A stretch of 64,000 bases of DNA, taken from Gemmatimonadota bacterium. GTDB taxonomy: Bacteria > Gemmatimonadota > Gemmatimonadetes > Gemmatimonadales > Gemmatimonadaceae. The translations under genes were made by a program, and so were the position numbers. The DNA lies in NCBI GenBank assembly GCA_016714015.1, contig JADJNZ010000001.1:1-64000 (forward strand), written 5' to 3'. Shown one piece after another: positions 43,972 to 53,010 of this stretch (position 1 is the stretch's first letter; each line of letters opens with the position of its first letter). Under the pieces are notes generated by a model. It was not told the origin of the DNA. It saw nothing but the letters and a program-made list of their open reading frames with translations, and did no database searches.

Positions 43972-45429
43972 ATGGCAGGCAAGAGCGCCGGGCACGGCGA
44001 CGCACCCCGTTCCCGCTGGGCCGCCGGCGTGGCTCCCTACGCCGAGATGGGCTACTACCAGCCCGACTACGAGCCCAAGCCGACCGACATCCTCTGCGCC
44101 TTCCGGTTCGTCCCGCAGGAGGGCGTCGACCCCGTCGAGGCCGCCGCCGCGATCGCCGGCGAGTCGTCGACCGCGACCTGGACGGTCGTCTGGACCGATC
44201 GCCTCACCGCCCACGAGCACTACCAGGCCAAGACCTATCGCGTCGTGCCGGTGCACGGCACCGACCAGTTCATCGCGTACATCGCCTACGACCTCGACCT
44301 CTTCGAGGAAGGGTCGATCGCGAACCTGACCAGTTCGATCATCGGCAACGTCTTCGGCTTCAAGGCCCTCAAGAGCCTGCGCCTCGAGGACATGCGGATC
44401 CCGCCGCACTACACGAAGACCTTCCAGGGCCCCGCGCACGGCATCGTGATGGAGCGCGAGTACCTCAACAAGTACGGCCGCCCGCTGCTCGGCGCGACGA
44501 CCAAGCCCAAGCTCGGGCTCTCGGCGCGCAACTACGGCCGCGTCGTCTACGAGGCCCTCAAGGGTGGCCTCGACTTCGTGAAGGACGACGAGAACATCAA
44601 CTCGCAGCCGTTCATGCGGTGGCGCGACCGCTTCCTCTTCTGCATGGAGGCGGTGAACAAGGCGCAGGCCGCGACGGGCGAGATCAAGGGGCACTACCTC
44701 AACATCACCGCCGGCACGATGGAGGACATGTACGAGCGCGCCGAGTTCGCGAAGGACCTCGGCAGCGTCATCGTCATGATCGACCTCACCATCGGGTACA
44801 CGGCGATCCAGTCGATGGCGAAGTGGTGCCGCAAGCACGGCGTGATCCTGCATCTCCATCGCGCCGGCCACTCGACGTACACGCGGCAGAAGACGCACGG
44901 GGTCTCGTTCCGCGTGATCGCCAAGTGGATGCGGCTCGCCGGCGTGGACCACATCCATGCGGGCACCGTCGTCGGCAAGCTCGAGGGCGACCCGGCCACG
45001 ACGAAGGGCTACTACCACACGCTCCGCGACGACAAGGTCGCCGCGGACCCGTCGATCGGTCTCTACTTCGAGCAGGATTGGGCCTCGATGCCGGCCGTGA
45101 TGCCCGTCGCGAGCGGCGGCATCCACGCCGGACAGATGCACACCCTGCTCCACCTCCTCGGCGAGGACGTCGTCCTGCAGTTCGGCGGCGGCACGATCGG
45201 GCACCCGGACGGCATCGCCGACGGTGCCACCGCCAACCGCGTCGCCGTCGAGGCGATGATCCAGGCACGCAACGCCGGCCGCGACTTCCTCAACGAGGGG
45301 CCCGAGATCCTCGCCGCCGCGGCGAAGTGGTCGCCATCGCTCAAGAAGGCCCTCGAGATCTGGAAGGACATCTCGTTCAACTTCGAGTCGACCGACGTGC
45401 CCGACGTCGTCGTCACGCCCACCTACTGA
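43972..45429 (+). CDS. rbcL: RuBisCO large subunit, form I, red type
   Basis: CO2-fixing enzyme of the Calvin cycle, 485 aa. Catalytic residues are all present: K178/K180 in GATTKPKLGLSARNYGR, the carbamylated Lys and metal ligands in GGLDFVKDDEN (K204, D206, E207), LHLHRAGH (H296/R297/H300), loop-6 K336 in GTVVGKLEGDP, and SGG at 381. Sequence such as HRAGHSTYTRQKTHGVSFRVIAKWMRLAGVDHIHAG is typical of forms IC/ID. Followed 10 bases later by rbcS and then cbbX, the red-type operon. AGGAG precedes the ATG. Confidence 0.97.
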   Translation: MAGKSAGHGDAPRSRWAAGVAPYAEMGYYQPDYEPKPTDILCAFRFVPQEGVDPVEAAAAIAGESSTATWTVVWTDRLTAHEHYQAKTYRVVPVHGTDQFIAYIAYDLDLFEEGSIANLTSSIIGNVFGFKALKSLRLEDMRIPPHYTKTFQGPAHGIVMEREYLNKYGRPLLGATTKPKLGLSARNYGRVVYEALKGGLDFVKDDENINSQPFMRWRDRFLFCMEAVNKAQAATGEIKGHYLNITAGTMEDMYERAEFAKDLGSVIVMIDLTIGYTAIQSMAKWCRKHGVILHLHRAGHSTYTRQKTHGVSFRVIAKWMRLAGVDHIHAGTVVGKLEGDPATTKGYYHTLRDDKVAADPSIGLYFEQDWASMPAVMPVASGGIHAGQMHTLLHLLGEDVVLQFGGGTIGHPDGIADGATANRVAVEAMIQARNAGRDFLNEGPEILAAAAKWSPSLKKALEIWKDISFNFESTDVPDVVVTPTY

Positions 45430-45439
45430 GGACGGATCG

Positions 45440-45868
45440 ATGCGCGTGACCCAAGGGACCTTCTCGTACCTCCCGGATCTCACCGACGCCGAGATCCGCG
45501 CGCAGGTGCAGTACTGCCTCGACAACGACTGGCCCGTCTCGGTCGAGTGGACCGACGACCCGCATCCGCGCAACGTCTACTGGGAGATGTGGGGCCTCCC
45601 GATGTTCGAGGCCAAGGACGCGGCCGCGGTGATGCTCGAGATCGACGCCTGCCGGAAGGCCAACCCGCACGTGTACGTGCGGGTGAGCGGGTACGACCGT
45701 CGCCTCGGCCGGCAGACGACCGCGATCAGCTTCCTCGTGCAACGCCCCAAGCACGAACCCGGCTTCCGCCTCGCGCGCGAAGAGGGGGCGGACCGCCGCA
45801 TCCGCTACACGACGCACAGCTACGCGGTCGATCGGCCCCAGGGCGAGCGGTACACCGAGGGCCGGTGA
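45440..45868 (+). CDS. rbcS: RuBisCO small subunit, red type
   Basis: 142 aa, partner of RbcL in the L8S8 enzyme. It starts with TQGTFSYLPDLTDAEIRAQVQYCL and has NVYWEMWGLPMFEAKDAAAVMLEI. The C-terminal extension (RIRYTTHSYAVDRPQGERY) is the extra beta hairpin that distinguishes red-type small subunits from green-type ones. GAGGA upstream; stop overlaps the cbbX start (GTGA). Confidence 0.96.
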   Translation: MRVTQGTFSYLPDLTDAEIRAQVQYCLDNDWPVSVEWTDDPHPRNVYWEMWGLPMFEAKDAAAVMLEIDACRKANPHVYVRVSGYDRRLGRQTTAISFLVQRPKHEPGFRLAREEGADRRIRYTTHSYAVDRPQGERYTEGR

Positions 45869-46785
45869 GCGATCCGACGGTCGATCCGGCGGCGGGAGCA
45901 GCCGCGGGGGCAGCGGCGGCCGGCTTCGTCGATATCGACGAGGCGGTACGCCACACGCCGGTCGCCGAGGCGCTCGCCGAGCTCGAGCATGACCTGATCG
46001 GGCTCGGCCCGGTGAAGCGGCGCGTCCGCGAGATCGCGGGACTCCTGCTCCTCGGCAAGCTCCGGGAGGTGCACGGGCTCGAGACCGAACGCCCGACGCT
46101 GCACATGAGCTTCACCGGGCGGCCCGGCACGGGCAAGACGACCGTCGCGATGCGCATGGCGAGGATCCTCCATCTCCTCGGCTACGTGAGGAAAGGTCAC
46201 CTCGTGGTCGCGACGCGAGACGATCTCGTGGGACAGTACGTCGGGCACACGGCCCCCAAGACCAAGGAGGTCGTCAAGCGCGCGATGGGCGGCGTGCTCT
46301 TCATCGACGAGGCCTACTACCTCTATCGCCCCGAGAACGAGCGGGACTACGGCCAGGAAGCGATCGAGATGCTCCTCCAGGTGATGGAGAACCATCGGGA
46401 CGATCTCGTCGTGATCCTCGCGGGCTATGGCGACCGGATGGAGACCTTCTTCCGGTCGAACCCGGGCTTCCACTCACGCATCGCGCACCACCTCGAGTTC
46501 CCCGACTTCACGGCCGACGAACTCCTCACGATCGCCGAGGGCATCCTGGCGCAGCAGGCATACGCGTTCGACGAGGATTCCCGTGCGGCCTTCCGCGCGT
46601 ACATCGACAAGCGCACGGCGCAGCCCCACTTCGCGAACGCGCGGAGCATCCGCAACGCGATCGACCGCGCGAAGCTTCGGCAGGCGAGTCGGCTGCTCGC
46701 GAACGGCGGACGCATCCCGGTGGACGAACTGCGGCGACTCGACGCGACGGACATCCTGCAGAGCCGCGTCTTCCGCGGGGGCTGA
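45865..46785 (+). CDS. cbbX: Red-type RuBisCO activase CbbX
   Basis: AAA+ protein, 306 aa, which remodels inhibited red-type RuBisCO by pulling on the RbcL C-terminus. Walker A GRPGTGKTT, Walker B GVLFIDEAYYL, pore-region RENERDYGQEAIEM-like segment (RPENERDYGQ), sensor ILAGYGDRM, arginine finger region NPGFHSRIAHH. GTG 45,865 overlaps the rbcS TGA. The first 25 residues are Ala/Gly-rich and weakly conserved. Confirms the RuBisCO as red type. Confidence 0.95.
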   Translation: MSDPTVDPAAGAAAGAAAAGFVDIDEAVRHTPVAEALAELEHDLIGLGPVKRRVREIAGLLLLGKLREVHGLETERPTLHMSFTGRPGTGKTTVAMRMARILHLLGYVRKGHLVVATRDDLVGQYVGHTAPKTKEVVKRAMGGVLFIDEAYYLYRPENERDYGQEAIEMLLQVMENHRDDLVVILAGYGDRMETFFRSNPGFHSRIAHHLEFPDFTADELLTIAEGILAQQAYAFDEDSRAAFRAYIDKRTAQPHFANARSIRNAIDRAKLRQASRLLANGGRIPVDELRRLDATDILQSRVFRGG

Positions 46786-46840
46786 GCGCTGTCGTCCTGC
46801 GTCTCCCACGCGCGACCGCGCCTCGCTGGCGCTGTCGCGC

Positions 46841-47482
46841 TCAGCGCAGCGGTGTGCCCGGTCGGCCGGACTTGCCATGCCTGAGCGCGGCCTCGGTCCG
46901 GTTCTTCACGCCCAGCTTCTGGAACAGGTGCTGCACGTGGAACTTCACGGTGTTCTCGGAGAGCGAGAGCTGCGCCGCGATCTGCACGTTGGTGCGCCCT
47001 TCGGCGATGAGGCCCCAGACCTCGCGTTCGCGCGCGGTGAGCTCGTCGGCGCCGCTGCGCGCCCCGCGCGCCTCGAGCCAGCGTCGCGCGGCCTGCGGGA
47101 AGACGAGCTGGCCTGACACCACCTGCCGGATCGCCGCGAGCGTCTGCTGCGGCGAGGCCGTCTTGAGCGCGAGCCCCTCGGCGCCGCTCTCGAGCACCGA
47201 GCGGATCGTCTCGCCATCGTGGTACGCGGTGAGCACGAGCACGCGCGGTCGTTCCGGCCGGTCGCGCAACTGCGCGATGATGTCGGTCGCGTGGATGCCG
47301 CCGAGCTCGTAGTCCAGCACCACGACGTCCGGCGCGAGCGACGCGACGAGCCCCAGCACCGCCTTGCCGTCGGTGGTCGCGCCCGTCACCTCCATGTCGG
47401 TCTCGCCCTCGACGAGCGCGCGCAGTCCCTCGAGGACGATCGCGTGATCGTCGGCGAGCACGATGCGGATGGGGGCGGTCAC
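46841..47482 (-). CDS. NarL/LuxR-type response regulator
   Basis: 213 aa. Receiver domain with the acidic pair (VLADDHAIVL), phospho-Asp in VVVLDYELGG, and Lys in LALKTASP. C-terminal LuxR helix-turn-helix ELTAREREVWGLIAEGRTNVQIAAQLSLSENTVKFHVQHLFQKLGV. The start overlaps the stop of the upstream kinase gene (ATGA), so kinase and regulator are translated together. Convergent to cbbX; nothing ties it to RuBisCO control beyond position. Confidence 0.93.
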   Translation of the reverse strand: MTAPIRIVLADDHAIVLEGLRALVEGETDMEVTGATTDGKAVLGLVASLAPDVVVLDYELGGIHATDIIAQLRDRPERPRVLVLTAYHDGETIRSVLESGAEGLALKTASPQQTLAAIRQVVSGQLVFPQAARRWLEARGARSGADELTAREREVWGLIAEGRTNVQIAAQLSLSENTVKFHVQHLFQKLGVKNRTEAALRHGKSGRPGTPLR

Positions 47483-48168
47483 AGGACCGCCGGGACGACG
47501 ACGCGCAGCACGGTGCCCTGCCCCGGCGTGCTGTCGAGCGCGAAGGTCCCGCCGAGCATCGCGACGCGATCCTGGATGCCCCGGAGACCGAAGTGCCCGC
47601 CCTCGACGCCCACGCCCTCCTCGGCCTTCAGCACCGGCGGGGCCTCGAACCCCTGGCCGTTGTCACTCACGGTCAGCTGCACGTGCTCGCCGCGCCGCTC
47701 GACGCTCACGGTCTGCCGCGTCGCCTTCGCATGCCGGAATCCGTTCGCGAGCGCCTCCTGCAGGATGCGATAGAGCGCGATCTTGCTTGGCAACGCGCAG
47801 TCGCCGAGGTCGGCGGCCATGGTGATCTCCACGGGTTGGTCGGTCATCGCTTCATGCTGGACGGTCAGTCCCTCGAGGATGGCCCCGAGGTCACGACGCT
47901 CGAAGCCCGGCGGCCGGAAGACGCCGATGAGCGTGCGCACCTCGCCGAGCGCGCGCTCGAGCAGTTGCACGGCCTGCGTCGCCCGCCGCTGGTCGGCGGG
48001 GCGGTCGGCGAGGTCGCGCGTGAGCACCTGCAGGTGCGAGAGCGCGGCGAAGACGTCCTGCACGGGCCCGTCGTGCATGTCGAGCACGATCCGCTGCAAC
48101 TCGCGCTCGCCGGCCGCGAGCAGCCGGAGCGACGCGTCGCCCGCGCGCCCTTCGTCGAGGGCGCTCAC
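47479..48168 (-). CDS. NarL-family histidine kinase, cytoplasmic, no sensor domain
   Basis: 229 aa. HisKA_3 dimerisation helix with the phospho-His (ELQRIVLDMHDGPVQ), then HATPase with ALYRILQEALANGFRHAKA, SDNGQGF and FGLRGIQDRVAMLGGTF. There is no transmembrane or input domain, so it must sense through a partner or a cytoplasmic signal. GTG 48,168 overlaps the threonine aldolase TGA; a longer frame upstream lies over that gene and is not coding. Confidence 0.9.
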   Translation of the reverse strand: MSALDEGRAGDASLRLLAAGERELQRIVLDMHDGPVQDVFAALSHLQVLTRDLADRPADQRRATQAVQLLERALGEVRTLIGVFRPPGFERRDLGAILEGLTVQHEAMTDQPVEITMAADLGDCALPSKIALYRILQEALANGFRHAKATRQTVSVERRGEHVQLTVSDNGQGFEAPPVLKAEEGVGVEGGHFGLRGIQDRVAMLGGTFALDSTPGQGTVLRVVVPAVL

Positions 48169-49190
48169 GCGACGAGCGCTCCGGCCAGCACCGCCGACGC
48201 CCGGCGGAGCGCGGCATCGTCGATGTCGAGGTGCAGCACGCAGCGCACGCGCGTGTCGTGCCATTCGGTCACGAGCACGCCGGCGGCGCGGGCGCGCGCG
48301 GCGACCTGCGCCGAGGTGAGACCGTCGAGCAGGTCGATCATGACGATGTTCGTGTCCGGCGGGACGACGCGGGTGCCCGGGATGTCCGCCAGCGCGGCGG
48401 CGAGCTGCCGCGCGCGCGCATGGTCCTCGTGCATCCGCGGCAGGTGGTGCTCGAGGCCGTGCAGCGCCGCGGCCGCGAGGATCCCGGACTGTCGCATCCC
48501 GCCGCCGAAGCGCTTGCGCACCTCCCACGCGCGCCGCATCGGGCCTGCATCGCCCGCGAGGGCGGCGCCGACGGGCGCGCCGAGCCCCTTGGAGAACGAG
48601 ACCATCACCGTCGCCGCGCAGGCGGCGAAGTCGGCGAGCGGCGTCCCCGTCGCCACGTGGGCGTTCCAGAGCCGTGCGCCGTCGAGATGCAACGGCAGTC
48701 CCTTCGATGCGGCCGTCTCCTGCAGTGCCTGGAGCCGCGCCAGCGGCGTCACCATGCCGCCAGCCCCGTTGTGCGTGTTCTCGGCGCAGACGACCGACGC
48801 GCGGGGCGCGTGCACGGAGTAGGGTCTGAAGGCGGCGCGGAGCGCGTCAGCGTCCATCACCGGCCCTCCCCGCACGACGCGCACCTGGAGCCCGGCGAGC
48901 GCCGCGGTGCCGGCGATCTCCCAGTTCACGATGTGCGAGTCGTCGTGGCAGTAGACCTCGGTGCCCGGCTCGCCGAGGAGCCAGAGCCCCGCCTGGTTGG
49001 CCATCGTGCCGGTGGGGAAGAAGAGCGCCGCCGGCTTGCCGAGCAGCTCGGCGACCCGCGCCTCGAGCCGGCGGACGGTCGGGTCGCCATCGAGGACGTC
49101 ATCGCCGACCTCGGCCTCGGCCATGGCCCGGCGCATCGCGGGCGTGGGCTTGGTGACGGTGTCACTGCGCAGATCGATCGGAGCGGTCAC
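48165..49190 (-). CDS. ltaE: Low-specificity L-threonine aldolase
   Basis: PLP enzyme, 341 aa, cleaving threonine or allo-threonine to glycine and acetaldehyde. Start block DLRSDTVTKPTPAMRRAM, FFPTGTMANQAGL, the Schiff-base Lys in VSFSKGLGAPVG, and RKRFGGGMRQSGILAAAAL are diagnostic. It overlaps YihY by 4 bases upstream and the kinase by 4 bases downstream, making an odd metabolic-plus-signalling operon. Confidence 0.94.
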   Translation of the reverse strand: MTAPIDLRSDTVTKPTPAMRRAMAEAEVGDDVLDGDPTVRRLEARVAELLGKPAALFFPTGTMANQAGLWLLGEPGTEVYCHDDSHIVNWEIAGTAALAGLQVRVVRGGPVMDADALRAAFRPYSVHAPRASVVCAENTHNGAGGMVTPLARLQALQETAASKGLPLHLDGARLWNAHVATGTPLADFAACAATVMVSFSKGLGAPVGAALAGDAGPMRRAWEVRKRFGGGMRQSGILAAAALHGLEHHLPRMHEDHARARQLAAALADIPGTRVVPPDTNIVMIDLLDGLTSAQVAARARAAGVLVTEWHDTRVRCVLHLDIDDAALRRASAVLAGALVA

Positions 49191-50122
49191 GGAGCGGGGG
49201 TCTTGCGGGTGGGGATGGCGAGGTCGCGCGCGCCGGCAGCGCGCGCCTCGGCGGTGGTCTTGAACTCGGCCGTGAGCGAGGACCGCGGCGTCAGGTCACC
49301 GCGCGAGACGAGATGCATCTCCAGCACGTGGGCGACTTCGGCCCCGAGGACGAAGATCAGCGCCGCGTAGTAGGTCCAGAACATGACGATGAAGATCGCA
49401 CCGAGCGTCCCGGTGTACACGGACGACGGCGGATACCGGAGCCAGATCTCGGCGAAGAGCCAGCGCGCGAACTCGAAGAGACCGGTCGCGGCGGCGGCGC
49501 CGAGGAGCGAGGGGCGCCAGGGCGTGCGGGCGCGCGGGAGCCAGCGATACAGCGCCACGAAGATCCCCGCGAGCACGAGGAGCGCGAAGAACCGCAGCAG
49601 CCCGATCTCGAGCCCACCGGCGACGTTCTCGAGGAATCCGGACGCCTCGAGCCGCGCGCCCACGCGCCCGCTCGTGACGACGAGCCATGCGCTGATGCTC
49701 ACCCACGCGGTCATGAGCAGCACCGAGACGAGGATGAGGTTCAGGTCGACGAGCTTGCCGTGGAAATAGCCGCGATCGCGCCCGTGCATGAAGACGAAGG
49801 CCAGCACCGCACGGAGCGTCGTGAAGAGGCGCATCGCGAACCAGATGAACGCGAGCGCGGAGCCGACCCCGACGAGCGCGCGGGTGCGCACGACGTCGGC
49901 GAGGATGGGGTCGAGGATCGATCCGCCATCCGCGCCGGCGGCGGGCAGCAGGTTCTCGAGCGTCGCCTGCAGCACCTTCGCGGCCGCGTCGGTGGACTGG
50001 TCGAGGATGAAGCCGAGCCCGGCGGCGAGGAGCAGCAGGAACGGGATGCCCGCGAGCAGGACGTTGAACGCGACGCCGCCGGCGAGGAAGAGGGCATCAT
50101 CCGCGTCGGCGCGCCGGACCAC
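49187..50122 (-). CDS. YihY/BrkB family inner membrane protein
   Basis: 311 aa, about six helices. Family features: LAGGVAFNVLLAGIPFLLLLAAGLGF, LRAVLAFVFMHGRDRGYFHGKLVDLNLILVS, and PSSVYTGTLGAIFIVMFWTYYAALIFVLGAEVAHV. Function of the family is unclear despite the historical RNase BN label. The start given is GTG 50,122; conserved-looking residues (LRALWRFLAD) continue in frame before it, so the true start may be upstream. Confidence 0.88.
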   Translation of the reverse strand: MVRRADADDALFLAGGVAFNVLLAGIPFLLLLAAGLGFILDQSTDAAAKVLQATLENLLPAAGADGGSILDPILADVVRTRALVGVGSALAFIWFAMRLFTTLRAVLAFVFMHGRDRGYFHGKLVDLNLILVSVLLMTAWVSISAWLVVTSGRVGARLEASGFLENVAGGLEIGLLRFFALLVLAGIFVALYRWLPRARTPWRPSLLGAAAATGLFEFARWLFAEIWLRYPPSSVYTGTLGAIFIVMFWTYYAALIFVLGAEVAHVLEMHLVSRGDLTPRSSLTAEFKTTAEARAAGARDLAIPTRKTPAP

Positions 50123-50148
50123 ATCGGCGAGGAAGCGCCAGAGCGCCC

Positions 50149-50511
50149 TCAGACGCGGGCGTCCTCGGCGTCGGCATCAGGCGAGGCGCCACGGCCGTGC
50201 TTCGCCAGGCGGGATTCGAGGACCTCACGCGCCTCGCGCGCGACGTCACGCGCGACGTCGCGTGCCGCGGACGAGGTCGTGCGGACCAGTTCCTCCGCCT
50301 GCTCCCGCGCGTCGTCGACCACCACGCGCGCCTTCCGGCGGAGGCGCCGGGCGCCGCGACGCAGGTCCTGCCGCGTCTGGGCGCCCGACTGCGGAGCAAG
50401 GAGCAGGGCGATCCCGGCGCCTACGGCGACCCCCAGGATGAAGAGGCCGATCCCGCCGCCCGACCGCCGTTCGACCACCACGGTGGGTTCGCTGCCGCTC
50501 TGCTCCGCCAT
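50149..50511 (-). CDS. YtxH-like small membrane-anchored protein
   Basis: 120 aa. One N-terminal helix (GIGLFILGVAVGAGIALLLAPQSG) carries the YtxH-type LLLAPQSGAQTRQDLRR signature, followed by a charged helical tail rich in Arg, Ala and Glu. Role in stress or envelope integrity is suggested for the family but not established. Between the coiled-coil lipoprotein and YihY, same strand. Confidence 0.82.
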   Translation of the reverse strand: MAEQSGSEPTVVVERRSGGGIGLFILGVAVGAGIALLLAPQSGAQTRQDLRRGARRLRRKARVVVDDAREQAEELVRTTSSAARDVARDVAREAREVLESRLAKHGRGASPDADAEDARV

Positions 50512-50524
50512 TGCTCCCTCTCGG

Positions 50525-51412
50525 TTAGAGCTCCATCAGGACGAGGAACTTCGACGAGCGCCAGAAGACCTCGGGAGAGGAGATCCGGATGCTCCCCTTG
50601 AACTTGCCGTCGGCGGGCGCCGCATCCAAGCCCGTCATGTCATTCGTGGTGATGATGCGGTACGACTTGGCCGGGTTGGGCAGGGTGATCTCGACGACCT
50701 TCAGCCGGTCGATCGAGGTGAACTCCCCGGTCTCGAGCGTCCGGGCGAGCACCTGCGTCTTCCCGATGCCGAGCATGCCGCCGCGCTGCTCGATGATGCC
50801 GCGCTTGAGCAGGTCATCCTTCTTGCCCGCGACCCAATAGACGGTGTTCTGCTCCGTGGTCAGCATCGCCGTCTGCTCGCTGAGCGCGGCGCGCTGCGTC
50901 TCCAGCTGGGTGTTCGTCTCGCGCAGCGCCATGTTCTCCGACGTCAGCGCGCTCACCTGGTCGAGGAGTGCGACGATCTCGGCCTTCTGGTTGTCGATGA
51001 TCGACTGGAACTGCTTGATGGTCGAGTCGTACGACGCCATCTGCGCGGTCATGGTGGCGTTGGTCGCCGTGATCTGGCCGACGCGGCGCCGGCTCTGGGC
51101 GAGGCGCTCCTCGGACTCGCGGAGCCGCTCCGTCAGCCCCTTCACGCGGTCGGCGAGCGCCTGCCGCGCCTGCGTCGGCGACATCTGCTCCATTTCGCCG
51201 GTGGCGCTCACGACCGGCTGCCCGCTCTTCACCTTGTCGAGTTCGCCGTTGACGTCGGCGATGAACTGCGAGGTCGCCACGACCTCCTTGAGGAGCGAGT
51301 CCTTCTCCGACGAGATCGCCGCGACCTGCTGCAGCTGCTTGTCGTACTCCGACTTGGACACGCAGCCCGTGGCGACCACCGCCAGGGCACCGGCCAGGAT
51401 GAACTTCCGCAT
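50525..51412 (-). CDS. Coiled-coil lipoprotein, unknown function
   Basis: 295 aa. Lipoprotein signal FILAGALAVVATGC (Cys about residue 17), then extensive heptad-rich helix from about 20 to 190 (KQLQQVAAISSEKDSLLKEVV; later IDNQKAEIVALLDQVSALTSEN), and a beta-rich C-terminal domain (GGMLGIGKTQVLARTLETGEF, YRIITTND). Probably an envelope protein of structural type. ATG 51,412 chosen for the signal peptide and the upstream GGAGAAGG. Confidence 0.82.
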   Translation of the reverse strand: MRKFILAGALAVVATGCVSKSEYDKQLQQVAAISSEKDSLLKEVVATSQFIADVNGELDKVKSGQPVVSATGEMEQMSPTQARQALADRVKGLTERLRESEERLAQSRRRVGQITATNATMTAQMASYDSTIKQFQSIIDNQKAEIVALLDQVSALTSENMALRETNTQLETQRAALSEQTAMLTTEQNTVYWVAGKKDDLLKRGIIEQRGGMLGIGKTQVLARTLETGEFTSIDRLKVVEITLPNPAKSYRIITTNDMTGLDAAPADGKFKGSIRISSPEVFWRSSKFLVLMEL

Positions 51413-51482
51413 ACGAACCTTCTCCGTTCTGGGCGCTGCTTCGCGCGTGGGGGGGCACGGGTGGGGCGGACGCCCCACCATC

Positions 51483-52904
51483 CTACTCGCCCGCTTCGGC
51501 ATCGTCGGGTGCGGCTTCGACCGCGGGACCGCCCGTGCCGGGCGCCGGTCGCTGGATGGCCGGCCCCCTCACGTACCGCCGCACCGCCTCCGCTGTTCCC
51601 TTCACCCCCAGATTCTCGAACAGGAAGGTGAACTTCGCGTCGTAGGCCGCGGCGATCCGCGCCTGCAGATCGGCCGGGAGGTCCCAGAGCTGCCGCTTGA
51701 AGGGCCCGAAGGCCTTCTTCCGCGTCTTGTAGAAGAACTGCTCGTCCGAATCGCCCGCCTTCCGCTCATCCGCCGCGTTCACGCGAAGCCACTCGTAGAT
51801 CTCGGCCCGGAGCGCCGGCGGCATCAGGTCGTACATCATGTTCTGGAACCCGGTCGCGAGGTGGATCTCCGCGGTCTCGGTCCGGGGGAAATGGTAGAAG
51901 GCATCATCGGGCAGCGTCGAGGCACCGTGTTGCACGGCCCCGGAGAGCCCGTACTGCTCGCGCGAGACCCGCGAGAGGTCCTCGAGCGTCTTGAAGTCGA
52001 GCGCGACGTCCTTGATCGACCCGTCGGCGAGCACGACGCCGCCGTGCGAGGTCCCCGACTGCACCGAGATCTTCGAGAGCCCCACCATCCCCGGGGCCTT
52101 CGCCTGCAGGGTCGCGTTGTAGCCGTCCATGAACGCCTGCAGCTCGGCGACCGTCGAGTTCTCGGTCCCGACCTCGCCGATCTCGCCGCCGAGCGAGATC
52201 GTCACGCCCGCGGGCTCGAGCGCGCGGACGTGGCGCGTGAGCTCCACCCCCACCTCGTAGTTGAGGCGCTGCTGCTCGGCGAGCGTCGCGTGCGAGAGGT
52301 CGACCAGGGTCGACGTGTCCAGGTCGATGTTGTAGAAGCCGGCCGCGACGCCCTCGGTCGCGAGCGCCTTCACCGCGGCCACCTCGGCCGCCGCATCGAC
52401 CTTGTACTTCTTGGCGTTCACCTGGAAATGGTCACCCTGCACGAAGACCGGCCCGCGGTATCCCTCTCGCAGTGCTGCCGCGAGGATCACCGCGACGTAC
52501 TCGGAAGGACGCTGTTCGGTGTAGGCGATCTCCGAGCGGGCGATCTCGAGGATGATGGCCGCGCCGTCCAGGCGAAGCGCGGTGCGGTAGACCGAGCGCA
52601 CGGTGTCGTACGTCGCACCGCGGATGTTCATCGCCGGCACCGTGACGCCCTTCACCTCGCCCCGGCCACGCGCCATGTAGAAGTCGTGGATGGAGGCCGA
52701 GAAGGTCCCGACCGCGCGCGCGGCCTCCCAGATCACCCAGCGGGCCCACTCCTTCTCGGCCTCGGTGCCGAAGACCGCGAGCCGGACGAGCCCGTCCATG
52801 AGGGGCGACGCGAGTGCGGAGGCGTCCGTGACGCGCACGGTACCGGCATCGAGGGCGATCGCAGCGCCGAGCGCGCTGCGGACGGAGGCGGGACAAGCGG
52901 ACAT
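51483..52904 (-). CDS. Class II (metal-dependent) fructose-bisphosphate aldolase family
   Basis: 473 aa, longer than classic Fba (about 350). Zinc ligands and substrate loop: VFVQGDHFQVNAKKYKVD, SLGGEIGEVGTENS, QSGTSHGGVV, VQHGASTLP. The N-terminal 100 residues and the C-terminal tail (PAPGTGGPAVEAAPDDAEAGE, disordered) account for the extra length. Likely cleaves or forms fructose 1,6-bisphosphate (or sedoheptulose bisphosphate) in glycolysis or the Calvin cycle; specificity is not visible. Confidence 0.88.
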   Translation of the reverse strand: MSACPASVRSALGAAIALDAGTVRVTDASALASPLMDGLVRLAVFGTEAEKEWARWVIWEAARAVGTFSASIHDFYMARGRGEVKGVTVPAMNIRGATYDTVRSVYRTALRLDGAAIILEIARSEIAYTEQRPSEYVAVILAAALREGYRGPVFVQGDHFQVNAKKYKVDAAAEVAAVKALATEGVAAGFYNIDLDTSTLVDLSHATLAEQQRLNYEVGVELTRHVRALEPAGVTISLGGEIGEVGTENSTVAELQAFMDGYNATLQAKAPGMVGLSKISVQSGTSHGGVVLADGSIKDVALDFKTLEDLSRVSREQYGLSGAVQHGASTLPDDAFYHFPRTETAEIHLATGFQNMMYDLMPPALRAEIYEWLRVNAADERKAGDSDEQFFYKTRKKAFGPFKRQLWDLPADLQARIAAAYDAKFTFLFENLGVKGTAEAVRRYVRGPAIQRPAPGTGGPAVEAAPDDAEAGE

Positions 52905-53010
52905 GCGATTGGTCAGGGCAGGAGGGGGGACGCGACGCCCGGGCGCCGCGGTGATGCCGACCGTGGGAATCTGCCCACGGCCGGGGAGCGAGGCAACGCG
53001 CTGCGCGCGG

